From Sipunculus nudus (Eukaryota > Annelida > Sipuncula > Golfingiida > Sipunculidae), in contig CM049306.1 in the NCBI GenBank assembly GCA_026874595.1, forward strand, positions 26,713,519 through 26,777,518: 64,000 bases of DNA, written 5' to 3'. Within the stretch, counting starts at the first letter, position 1; the number at the start of each line of letters is the position of its first letter. The notes under the pieces are model-generated. The model had not been told where the DNA came from and did not search any database. It saw nothing but the letters and a program-made list of their open reading frames with translations. This document shows, one piece after another, positions 22,777-33,223 of the stretch. Position numbers and translations under genes: made by a program.

Positions 22777-25723
22777 AACAGCTTTTACAGTAGGTCCTCT
22801 CGGTTTTTATCAATGGGAAACCATGCCATTCGGCTTGGTGAACGCCCCTGCCTGCTTCCAAAGACTGATGCAGAAGACTATGGGTGATCTCCATTTAAAA
22901 GAATGTCTTCTCTATCTTGACGATATAATCGTATTCTCTACCTCCTTTGAAGAACACCTAAAACGCTTGAATAACATCTTTCAGCGTCTGCATGGCGCAG
23001 GCCTAAAACTAAAAGCTTCAAAGTGCCAGCTGATGCAAGATAAAGTAAAATACCTAGGACATATAGTCTCAAAAGAAGGTATACATACTGACCAGAGTAA
23101 AATCAGCGCTCTTAAAGAATGGCCTATACCTAAGTGTGTCAGTGATGTACGTCGTTTCTTGGGCTTTGCGAGTTTCTATCGTAGATTTGTCCCTGGATTT
23201 GCTAAAATCGCAAAACCATTACATGACTTACTGAAAGGCCACCATATTCAGAATCAAACAAAAACCAGTAATCGTACCAGAAAGAAAGTTCCATCTCAAA
23301 CAATCTTTAACTGGTCGAATAACCACCAACTAGCATTTGATCAATTAATAGGACTACTATCTTCTGCTCCTGTACTAGCGTTTGCAGATTTCTCTCGTCC
23401 GTTTATTGTTCATACTGATGCAAGTTTTGATGGGATCTCTGGTATTCTGTACCAAGATCAAGATGGCCAGAAAAGACCAATAGCTTATGCGAGCCGAAGC
23501 CTAACACCATCTGAGTCTCGGTACCCTATTCATAAGTTAGAGTTCTTAGCTTTAAAGTGGTGTGTAACCGATAAATTTAAAGAATATCTGTATGGATCAC
23601 GGTTCACAGTGTTCACTGATAACAATCCTCTAACTTACATAATGTCCTCCGCAAAATTAGATGCAACAGGTCAAAGATGGGTATCTGAATTGGCTAATTA
23701 CGACTTTAATATTCAATATAAAGCCGGCAAGCATAACATCGACGCCGATGCACTTTCGAGAATCCCTCGGCTTCTAGCAGAAAAGAAAAACCACAATCAA
23801 TGTATTACCAATGATGTAGTAAAAGCTGTTTGTCAATCAGTGACCATACCATCACCTGTAATATGTAGTCTTTCTTGTGACCAATCCAAAGCTGTTCCAT
23901 CCACGGATCCTGTCAATTTGCTCGGACAAACACGATTAAACGTAGCAAAGGAACAACTTCTGGATTCGAATCTGAACTCATTCATTGTCCATTTCAGAGA
24001 CGGTAAGTTCATAAACAAGAAAGACTTGACTCATCCTGATCAAATAATTCTTTTCAGATGTATAGATAGCCTTGTGCTGCGGGATGACATACTCTATCGT
24101 AAACGAACACTGAACGGCAAAATTCAGTATCAAATGGTAATACCTAGCAGTTTGCGACAAGTCGCTTTATCTGGTATTCATGACGATGTTGGGCATCTAG
24201 GTCGTAATCGATCTGTCCATCTAGCCCATGACCGATTTTACTGGCCAAAAATGTCTAAAGACATAGATTCATACATTAAGAATTGTCCACACTGTATAAT
24301 GCGGAAGTCCCCTCCAGCAAAAGCTCCTTTAGTACCTATAACATCCACACAACCAATGGAGCTCCTATGTGTCGATTATCTTAGCCTTGAGCCATCTACA
24401 GGTGGAATTGAAAATATTCTGGTCATGACCGATAATTTCACACGCTACGCTATGGCAGTTCCTTGTCGCAATACTACGGCAAAGACTACAGCTAAAATAC
24501 TATTTGACACATTTGTCCAACATTATGGCTTTCCAGCCCGCATCCACAGTGATCAGGGCAGACAATTTGAATCTAAAATCATCAAAGAACTATGCAGACT
24601 AGCTGGTATCCATAAATCACGATGTACACCGTACCATCCAATGGGGAATGGGCAAACCGAGAGGTTTAACCGTAGTTTAATCAGTATGTTGGGTACTCTT
24701 GAGGAAGAGAAAAAGAAAAACTGGAAAGAATACGTCAGTGCTTTAACTCATGCCTATAATTGTACGAAAAATGATGCAAACGGTTATACACCTTTCTATT
24801 TAATGTTCGGTCGACATCCACGCCTCCCTATTGATCTAGTACTTGGGACTAACAACAATCCTAACCATCAAAATTACAACACATATGTTTCCGATCTAAA
24901 AGACCAACTTTCTTCTGCCTATGATATTGCTCAACGTGTCTCTTTATCATCCAGGTATCACCACAAACGATTGTATGATAAACGTGCTCGCAATGCGGTG
25001 CTGGGTATTGGTGATCACGTCTTAGTACGAAAGGTAGGGATCATTGGGAAACAGAAACTGGTCGATAAATGGGAAAAGCAGGTGTATGAGGTATTGGAAC
25101 AACCCAATAAGGATATTCCAGTATATGTTGTTTGCCCCTTGGGTGATAAAAAGCGTACTCGCACTCTGCATCGCAATCTGATCCTTCCATATACAGGATT
25201 GCCCGTCGACCCTACACAAAAACCAGTTTCCACAACACACAAACCAATTATTACATCATCAGTGTCAGGGTCGGAAGACTCATCAACAGATGACGACCCC
25301 ATTTTCACTATAACTCAAAATAATCGTCCCCACATGAGTAGTTCTGAGGATGTGAGCGAGTTGCATTTAGAACTTGAATTATCGGATGATACAGATGATG
25401 ATGCAATTGCGTCTGATCACTCTAATACATTCCTGATAAATGGTTCTACTGATGATTGCAATGCAAATGTTGATACCGTAAATACTACAGGTCTTGATGA
25501 TGACGTCACTGGTGTGTTAAACGATGACGCCAAAGGTGATAATGACAATACATCACAACTACACGATGACCATGACGTCATCTCAAGTCATGATCATAAT
25601 AATGATGGTAATAGCGCCCCAATATCTGATCAGAGTGGGGATCCGGATGTTAATCCAGTACGTAGATCTACCCGAGAACGACGTATGCCAGAACGTTTTG
25701 GGGACTATGTACTTAACGGGTGA
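22777..25723 (+). pseudogene. pol: Pol, second part: reverse transcriptase, RNase H, integrase
   Basis: This frame is long and open; the polyprotein's own start lies upstream. Domains in order: reverse transcriptase with LLYLDDIIVFS (YLDD, 22910-22942), RNase H beginning IVHTDASFDGISG with DADALSR at its end, an integrase zinc domain (HxxxH...CPHC), and an integrase core with VDYLS, IHSDQGRQFES and GNGQTERFNRS carrying D, D and E. A C-terminal GPY/F-like segment (KLVDKWEKQVYEVL) follows, then an acidic Asp-rich tail (from about residue 820) and RRSTRERRMPERFGDYV. No chromodomain is seen. Only the upstream frameshift disables this part. Confidence 0.95.
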
Positions 25724-26046
25724 TAATATTTTTAAACGAGTGCATGTGTTAACATAAGTATGTTTAGGATAAGTTCCTTGCGTAAGCTACATGACTCGTT
25801 CTGAGATTTGCCGAGTCAGTGATATCATTATACGATTTTTTTTTTTTGCGTATGCTGACTTTCTCCACTGCCACCAGTTTCTGGGTTTTTCACTTTCATA
25901 TATGTATACCTCATGTGAACATAATGTTCCAATATAAACATCTATTCGAAATCCTACTAGAGGCCGTCCATTGCTAATGCTGTAATTCGCGACCTATCAT
26001 TCTTTGCAGTTAGTGTCGGGACGCCATTTCTCTACTGGGGGGAGCG

Positions 26047-26165
26047 TTTGGTATATGGTGTGGATGATGTGCTGTTGGTATGGTGTGGTGGATCTGATAT
26101 AATTTTTGGTATATGGTGTGGATGATGTGCTGTTGGTATGGTGTGGTGGATCTGATATAATTTTT
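26047..26165 (+). repeat. 58-bp direct tandem duplication before the 3' LTR
   Basis: Two near-perfect copies, TTTGGTATATGGTGTGGATG onward, with a 58-bp period, lie between pol and the polypurine tract. The rest of 25724-26209 shows no frame. Confidence 0.9.
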
Positions 26166-26209
26166 ACTAACTTTTCTCGTACATTAATGTCAGGTCGACA
26201 TTTTTTTCA

Positions 26210-26222
26210 AGTAGGGGGAGGA
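26210..26222 (+). promoter_or_regulatory. Polypurine tract
   Basis: AGTAGGGGGAGGA lies immediately before the 3' LTR, the position used to prime plus-strand DNA. Confidence 0.85.
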
Positions 26223-26983
26223 TGTAACGGCTCCGATAACACGTATTATATTATTAGGTATAACTGAATTGCCTGGCAGGTATCATATCATCAGCTTGGC
26301 CTAACTGGTCAATGAATTGCCCCGCAGTTGCCTTGGTTGCCTTGTTTGCTTGGTTCCTCATTACTCAACCGGTTTTCCGTTGTTCCTATTGTTTTCATTC
26401 GGACAATGACACGGACCGCGACGCGAACCCTGCCAAGCCTCAGTCTCGTGACATAGAGAACTTGTCAGTATTCGTTCTCTGCTTGGCAGGTAAGGACCGT
26501 TTTTACTAAACTCTTAAACTGTGATAAACTCTATCATTTAGCCAATTCATTACTTTCAGTATATCACGTACGTACTATCATGTAAACTATATATTCCATA
26601 TTCTAATTGCACACGTTACTGGTAAATTCATACTTGTTGTACGCATGGATATTTGTATTCATGGTAATATGCAACGATATCCTAAAATGTGGTTCCTAAA
26701 TATATAGGCTCATTTGTATAATACGTAATGTGTTTTCTTGTGTAATGAATACCAAAAAATGTGCAAATGTATATTCTGTATATTTTTTGCACCATATAGA
26801 AATGTTTATATGAAATGTTTAATGTGAGTATTCGTTCTCTGCTTGGCAGGGACTCCGGCTTGGAGGACTCCAGATTTTCATATATATATACGGCTGAATA
26901 AACACTTTTATATATATACATCGCCTTGCCTCGCTTTTCACTCACGCCGGGCTCTTTGGCTCTTGCCGGGAACACCCGTTACA
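26223..26983 (+). repeat. 3' LTR
   Basis: 761 bp, same ends as the 5' LTR. It lacks a ~17-bp stretch near 26784 that the 5' copy has, and gains TGT near 26638. Other differences are mostly single substitutions. Confidence 0.95.
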
Positions 26984-27508
26984 TAAATATATGCCTATGT
27001 TACTATAAACCTTATGACATATATATATATATATATATATATGATTTTAAAAAAGATGATTCAGCACAATTCGTATATATCTGCATTGAATTTCTGTAAT
27101 TTTTTGCCAGGATTCTAGATAAAAATGGTCATTTAAAGAAATAAAGTGTACAAATGAAGTTTTGTTTATCCCAGGATTACTTGAATATCCTTACAGCAGG
27201 CCCAGTTCAGGCAAGTCACTGAGTGTTTTATAAAAATTGCATCATATATGTGTGAACAGCAACAGGTGGCAATGCATGAGAATAAATAAATATTTATTTT
27301 TCATCAAATTTTTACGTGTCGTTTTTTGTGTATCCTAGTGTATTCACACAAAGGTTTTGCATTTCCAGTGCCACACAACACACTCTCTCTATATAACATC
27401 ATATACACACAGCTGGCCCACTGCAGGCTGTATCAGGGGTGACCAGCGGTAACCCGACACCTCAGTGGATGGCCATCTGGCCCTGCTGACAGCGTGCTAA
27501 GTGTTGCT
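26984..27508. other. Right part of the RAG1-like transposon, non-coding
   Basis: 26984-27100 repeats, in diverged form, phrases found just before the Ty3 element, with a (TA)n run at 27019-27041. 27100-27508 has no open frame. GC content rises toward the right terminal repeat. Confidence 0.6.
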
Positions 27509-27541
27509 GAGAACTAAGTGTTCCTGTGTGAAACAGCCGTG
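27509..27541 (-). repeat. Right terminal inverted repeat of the RAG1-like transposon
   Basis: Read on the minus strand it begins CACGGCTGTTTCA and ends ACACTTAGTTCTC, matching the left end in both blocks. Confidence 0.75.
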
Positions 27542-27545
27542 TGTC
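27542..27545. repeat. Target-site duplication, right copy (TGTC)
   Basis: Directly abuts the right terminal inverted repeat and matches 13640-13643. Confidence 0.6.
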
Positions 27546-28679
27546 TGTCTGTCAGTTGACCTCAATTTCACCTTCTTGCTGGTGCTTCTGTCTTACATAT
27601 AGCATTCTACAGGCCATAGTTTTGCAAGAATCCTTTTGAAATTGGTGAATCTTATGTCTTACACTAATATCTCAAAATTGATTTTTCATTTTCGGGATAT
27701 GGCCTCGAGGGGGCGTTGCACTTAAACTTCATCAACGTATAATTTTGTTGACAATATCTCCGAAACTATACACCTGAATTACATAAACTTTAGCTTATTT
27801 TCTTCTCCTGAGTCTTCTCCATAACTAGGTCAAGTCATCTGGCCTCAGCTTTGTGTCACTTTGACAGTATGTCTGTCTATCTTTCAGGTGTCATCAATTT
27901 CGCCTTCTTAATTGCTTGTTCTTGTGTCTAACATATAGCATTCTACAGGCCACAGTTTTGCAGGAATCCTTTTGAAACTGATACATCTTAAGTCCTACAC
28001 TAATCTCTCGAAAGTGATTTTTCAGTTTCGGAAAATAGCCACTAGGGGGCACTGCACCTGAAACACTAGAACATATTTTTTTCCCATATCTCTGAGACTT
28101 TAAACCTAAATTTCATAAACTGTAGCTTATTTTTTTCCTCTGTCTTCTTCATAACATAGTTAAGTCTTTTTTTCTCTACTTTGTGCCGCTTTGTCAGTAT
28201 GTCGGTCACTTCAAAACACTTCAAAATGTTATTTTTCTCGTAACTTTGTCCATTCTGGTCCTATCTTCACAAACTTTGGCTCATTTTTTTTCACCTTCGT
28301 CTTCTACATAACTAAGTCTAGTCAACTGATCTCAATTTTGTGTCACTTTGTCAATATGTCTGTCTGTTTGCAAGTTGTCCTAAATGTTGCCTTCTTGCTG
28401 GTTCTTGCCTTTGTTATAATAGCATTCTATAGGCCACAGTTTACCAGGAATCACTTTGCAACTTTCACCTATTGTATATTGGAACGAATACTTGAACCTG
28501 TATATCTATTTTTAAATAGGTCAAAGTCATGAAAACACGTCAGATTATTATTTCCATCGTAACTGTGTCAATATTGGTCCAAACTTTACAAACAATGGCT
28601 CATTGTTTCCTCTTTGTCTTCTTTATTACATGCTCTCATTATCTGTCTTCCAATCTGGGTCAGAGGGTTTCCGGCAAGC
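27546..28679 (+). repeat. Right half of the outer tandem-repeat element
   Basis: Three to four tandem monomers. The landmark ATAGCATTCTAYAGGCC lies at about 27601, 27937 and 28424. GTCACTTTGWCARTATGTC lies at about 27857, 28187 and 28340. The last monomer ends in TTTCCGGCAAGC. Weak open frames (28191-28774) run through the repeat and are not genes. Confidence 0.75.
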
Positions 28680-29332
28680 GCGTGACCTATGGTCGTCTTG
28701 TTTATATTTCAAAGATATTTTGGTGGGATGTTTTAATAGACATGGAGTCTATTAGAGTTATTGTATTATTATAACAATATCTTTCTGTTTGTGATATATC
28801 ACTATTACTATTACCACATTTTACCATCTGTTATTATTACTCTTACTATTACCTATACATTTGGGATGCTTCTACATCTCGCACAGCCAACAGTGCTGTA
28901 AACCAGCACTATCATCACTTGAGTAAACTAACATTAAAATATACTGTAGGCGATATATGACCAAGTTTTATTAACATTTTCTTATACGAAGTCTGTCATC
29001 GACAGTAGGCTTATTATAATTCTTGACACCTTAATTATTTAAGCATATTTAACCTTGTTCATTTTCATTTTGTAACCTAAATGATCAATATTTTCATTAC
29101 AAATGTTACTTTATATTCTAATTAACAATGTATAAAGTACGTACAAGACAATGCAATTTCCTTGCAAGGGATTAATTCAATTTTATATATATAGACTAGC
29201 AATATGAAGATTTTACTGCTCTGATAGGCCGCCGACAGTTCCGACAGTAAGCATATCCTCTGGTAGTATAAAGGTCTAAATGTTCTAAGGAGCCCCCTCC
29301 ACCCCCCCCCCCCCCCGACAGCTCTGACATAA
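28680..29332. other. No gene seen
   Basis: AT-rich spacer with a C15 run at 29302-29316 next to the start of the satellite arm. Confidence 0.5.
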
Positions 29333-30142
29333 CAGAGATGAGCATACTGTGTCACAATATTAGAAATATGGCTGTCATATAGATATGGGTAAAACCCTAA
29401 CCCTTGTATTCCCTTGAAATACAAGATGAGCAGTACACTGTGTCACTGTACAATGTGACTGTCACATAGATATGGGTGAAACCCTAACCCTTGAAATACA
29501 AGATTAGCATACTGTGTCACAATATTAAAATATGGCTTTCATATAGATATAGGTGAAACCCTAACCCTTGAAATACAAGATGAGCTTACCATTTCACAAT
29601 ACAATGTGGCTGTCATATAGATATGGATAAAACCCTAACCCTAAAAATTCAAGTTGAACACACTAGTCACAATAGTATGTTGCTTGCCAAAAGGCCTTTT
29701 GTTTAGCTTTTGTCTAACTGATTTCAAAAGGCTGAATCAAAGTGAATGAGTATCACTGTGAAATGTGCCTTTCACATAGATATGGGTGAAACCCTAACCC
29801 GTGAAATACACGATGAGCACACTGTGTTACTGTAAAATGTGCCTGCCACATAGACATGGGTAAAACCCTTATCCTTGAAATACATGATGAACATACAGCG
29901 TGACAGTGATATGTGATTATCACACATGGGTAAACCCCTGGCCCTTGAAATACAACATGATCACACTGTGTCACAGTAAACTGTGCCTGTCACATAGATA
30001 TAGTTGATACCCTATCCTTTGAATTACAAGATTATCATACTGTATCACAATAAATGTGGCTGTCAAATAGATATTGATGAAACCCTAACCCTTCCATTGA
30101 AATACAAGATGAGCACACTGTCAGAGTAAAATATGCCTCTCA
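29333..30142 (-). repeat. Minus-oriented arm of the 74-78-bp satellite
   Basis: About ten monomers of the same satellite that fills 33.2-48 kb, but reverse-complemented: AAACCCTAACCCTTGAAATA then CAAGATGAGCA. A short non-satellite insertion interrupts it at about 29675-29750. Confidence 0.9.
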
Positions 30143-30797
30143 CTGAAACACTGTTGCACAGAGGCTATGTAGAATTATGAAATAACTATGTTGATTTTGC
30201 TGTTGATTTATAACTTTATTGAAAAACAATATATGTGTTCTCACTTCTGACCACCATGTTTTTTGCACAGTTCTGATCAAAATCATGCATGTAGCCTTCT
30301 GTCTGAATGGAAGTACATGTGGAAAAGGAGCAATATACACAATATTTTGTGTACATAGGTAATAATACGCACAGTATCAGGTAAATAGTACAAACTATGC
30401 AGGATATCATGGAAACCGTAGTGTGCATGCCTGATGCCATGCATATCGCTTCAGGCGAGTATTTTTGACTGGGTGATATATGAAGGCTTTGAAGCTACCA
30501 TGTGGAAAATAACCTGGTAATGAAGTAATGTGGACCATGAACTGATTCACAAACCATGTTAGTATGTCAGCATGGTTTGGGTAAGATACTGCAATTAAAG
30601 TAGAGGCTCAAGTTTCGCTGTGCTGCAGAACAAGTCATTCAGCTTTGTTGAATTAAGGACTAGTAGGAGTACAAGCAGTCCCAAGTATACAGAATTAAGA
30701 GTTTGATGAGGGTGCACCACTCATTTAATAAGTATTATACTAATATTAATATTGATTACATGATAATTTGAGAGTGGTTAAGATAGGGCTTCAACCA
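30143..30797. other. No gene seen
   Basis: Spacer between the satellite arm and the LINE; short open frames only. Confidence 0.5.
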
Positions 30798-30812
30798 CAT
30801 TTCATCCCAAGT
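30798..30812. repeat. LINE target-site duplication, copy 1
   Basis: CATTTCATCCCAAGT next to the poly-A end; matches 32466-32480 at 14 of 15 bases. Confidence 0.85.
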
Positions 30813-32465
30813 TTTTTTTTTTTTTTTTACTCCTTTTTTATGGTATCTCAGTAGCATAAATATTTATTTTCATGATTAATATTCAATTGAGTCTTTTTCA
30901 TCATCGATGCCACCTTTGTTTATTCTCTCAATCAACACATTTATTTCCTTTGGATTTAAATACATTTTCTTAATTACAGACTGTATATTCAAATGAAAAT
31001 ACAAGTCACGCAACACATATTTTACAATATCAGTATGGTTTATCAGCAGTGCATTTATCTTTGTGTTCATCTGTGCTTTAAAAATTGCATATGTAACGAT
31101 ACTGATATAATTGTTAATAAATATAATATTTCTATTTAGCCCAATTGATATTTTGTAACCCAACATCAAATGTTTCCAACCTTTACTTACTTTTAACGCA
31201 CGATTTATAACAGACCAAATCGGCTTTACTGTTTGACAGAAAAAAGCATATGGGAAACATCATCCAGAACCCCACACAAATCACAGTGTTGCTTTGCATT
31301 GTTATCCCATTTTGCTTGTTTAGAGCTGCATGGGATTAAGTTATTTAATAATTTATAGTTAAATTCTGCAATTTTTTGGTATGGAAATTTTTCGACCTTT
31401 ACTTTATAAATAGTACCCCATGGTATTATATAATCTATGTCAAAAATTTTCTTCAATTTTGTGTGTGAAATTGGCAAATGAAATTTTTTATTTATCAATA
31501 AATCATAGAAAAAATGTTGTTTTTGTTTATCAATGTTAACATTTTTATTACCTGTAAATATTGAAATTTCGTTTTTAGGGCTCAATTTAGTCGTTTCGAC
31601 CACTGTATTAATATATTTAAATATTTTTTTCAACATATTTTGAAGAATAGAATATTCAATAATCCAGTTTCTAGTATCTTTAAGTCTATTCAGAACTTCT
31701 TTCTCTGAAATGAATTTTGAATTTATTATTAAGTCATGAAGGCGTGTTATATTTGCGGTAACCCATGCTTTAAAAAGAAGGGGCTTTCCTTTATATAAAA
31801 TGTTTTTATTTCCCCAAATGAACTGGCTTAATATTTAATCTAAATGGAAGTAATTTCTTACAGTTATTATAACTAAAAATCATGTCTATAAAAAAGTGGT
31901 AAATAGGCAAAATCCTGTAATTCTTTCTCATTTGTAACATTTGTCTGTAACACTGTTGTTATATCGAGACCAATCTTGCTAAGAAAAAAACATAGAAAGC
32001 AAGATGCTTTGTACTTATTTTGTAATATTCTTGGAATCCAAGCACTTTTTGCGGCTTGGACTATAGATTCTATATCGGGCATTTTCAGTCCACCTTGGTG
32101 ATACGTGCCTATAAGAGTTTTTCTTTTAATTCGATCACGAGATTCCATATATACTTATACATAATCCTTTCTATTTTACGTAGTTCCTCTGTATTAATTT
32201 CTAATACCGAAGCTTTAAGAAGTAGTTGTGATATACCAAGAGATTTTAAAATTAGAATTTTCCCGAATATAGAAAGGTTTCTTTTCTTCCAAGTATTTAT
32301 TATTTTGATTAACTTATTTATGGCTTCGTCCCGATTCTTTTGTAACGCAAAGGTTTGATCCGTTGAAATATACACCCCCAGGTATTTTACTGGTTCTTCT
32401 GTCCACTTGATTTCATAGATGTTAATAGGGGTATTTTCTTTAAAACCTAACCATAATCCTATAAA
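30813..32465 (-). mobile_element. 5'-truncated LINE insertion with poly-A tail
   Basis: The insertion is on the minus strand. It ends in a poly-A tail (plus-strand T17 at 30812-30828) and is flanked by a 15-bp duplication, CATTTYATCCCAAGT, at 30798-30812 and 32466-32480 with one mismatch (the right-hand bases overlap the tail by one). Only the 3' part of ORF2 is present, as expected from truncated target-primed reverse transcription. Confidence 0.88.
30874..32465 (-). pseudogene. LINE ORF2 C-terminal fragment (reverse transcriptase end and zinc-knuckle tail)
   Basis: Read on the minus strand, the fragment starts within the reverse transcriptase at LWLGF and continues with VKYLGVYIS, TWKKRNLSIFGKILILKS, then KRKTLIGTYHQGGLKMPDIE and AAKSAWIPRIL. 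It then has KIAEFNYKLLNNLIPC and the CDLCG...H motif, and ends near the stop at about 30876. These are typical of animal L1/Tx1-like ORF2 C-termini. Frameshifts occur near 31860 and near 31232 (in an A-run), and the pieces join cleanly across them. The apparent first Met lies in the target duplication, not in the element. Confidence 0.85.
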
Positions 32466-32480
32466 CATTTTATCCCAAGT
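32466..32480. repeat. LINE target-site duplication, copy 2
   Basis: CATTTTATCCCAAGT at the truncated 5' end of the element. Confidence 0.85.
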
Positions 32481-33223
32481 TATTCCATTCTACGACTGTT
32501 CTAAGGGGAATATGGTTATTAAAAGGGTCCTTTTATCTTACCTGGATGGTATGATGAAACTTCCATGCTAATTTTTAGTGCCTCCTGGAAATTTGCCAAA
32601 AATAATTTATTACCCAAATTTGGGCTCTAAAATTGACCCTCTGCTGTCTCCTATGATATTCATTTGAATTGTTGTAAATACACATTTTTTGATATGTTGA
32701 TAAATTCTGTTTTGGTCTGTTCCATATACCTTTCTATATAACTTTCCTGTTTTCACTTGTAGAATCTTTAAAAAAAATATACCACTGACCACTTTAAGAA
32801 TCAAATATTATAAAATCCCATCTAAATCATCGGTTTTAAAATGATCATTATGCTGACATAGTGATCCTTAGTAGCTGGTAGATCCAAGATGCTGAAAAAT
32901 AATTTGTACCAAAAGTTGAGGCTCAAAATTGGGGGGGGGGGGGGGGGTCGTCTGATACACGGGGTTGTCTTATACAAAAGTAAATACAGTAATGCTAGTT
33001 TCTTTTTCCTAATCTGTTGATACTAATACTGGTAAGGTCTTTTAATGAAATACACTGACTGATGCTTGGTTACAGGTAAACATACTCATATAGCTAAAAT
33101 ATGCCGCATTAATTGACAAAATGAAGTGTACTACCAGGCCATATGCTTATTTTTGGTGACTGTTGGAACTATTGATGCCTGTCAGAAAAGTAGGACCTTC
33201 ATACACACAGTTATGTGTGTACT
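32481..33223. other. No gene seen
   Basis: Spacer with a G17 run at 32931-32947 followed by a GTCTTATACAAAAGTAAATA phrase. No domain is recognised. Confidence 0.5.

Larger units (their letters stand above)
18518..26983 (+). mobile_element. Ty3/gypsy LTR retrotransposon, full length but with disabled frames
   Basis: It has two LTRs (TGTAACGG...CCGTTACA), a primer-binding site, gag, pol in Ty3 order (protease, reverse transcriptase, RNase H, integrase) and a polypurine tract. No envelope frame is seen. The LTRs differ by roughly 2% by eye plus two indels, so the insertion is fairly recent. The flanks give only an imperfect 4-bp duplication (TAGA and TAAA). It lies inside the RAG1-like transposon, 3' of the transposase gene. 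Lesions are two in-frame stops and about four frameshifts. Confidence 0.93.
13644..27541 (+). mobile_element. RAG1-like (N-RAG-TP-type) DNA transposon, interrupted by a Ty3 element
   Basis: The ends are inverted: CACGGCTTTTTCA at the left and the complement of CACGGCTGTTTCA at the right, with a second shared block ACACTTAGTTCTC inside each. TGTC flanks both ends (13640-13643 and 27542-27545). Removing the element and one TGTC restores the interrupted tandem repeat with a length equal to its paralogues at about 27873 and 28344. The length without the Ty3 insertion is about 5.43 kb. It carries one gene, a decayed RAG1-like transposase on the plus strand. CAC ends and a 4-bp duplication fit the CMC/Chapaev group better than Transib, which makes 5 bp. 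A TGTCTGTC 8-bp duplication cannot be excluded because the target is a TGTC run. Confidence 0.82.
13272..28679. mobile_element. Outer TIR element with tandem interior, split by a later transposon
   Basis: The left end GCTTGCCGGAAA (13272-13283) is inverted at the right end as TTTCCGGCAAGC (28668-28679). The left end continues into a near-perfect hairpin to about 13302. The interior is a tandem repeat with unit landmarks GTGTCACTTTGTCAGTATGT, ATAGCATTCTACAGGCC and TCTTCATAACA, seen at 13480-13643 and in three or four copies at 27546-28679 with periods up to ~337 bp. The RAG1-like transposon (13644-27541) interrupts a monomer. No transposase of its own is visible, so it is probably non-autonomous. 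I see no target duplication at its ends. Confidence 0.6.
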
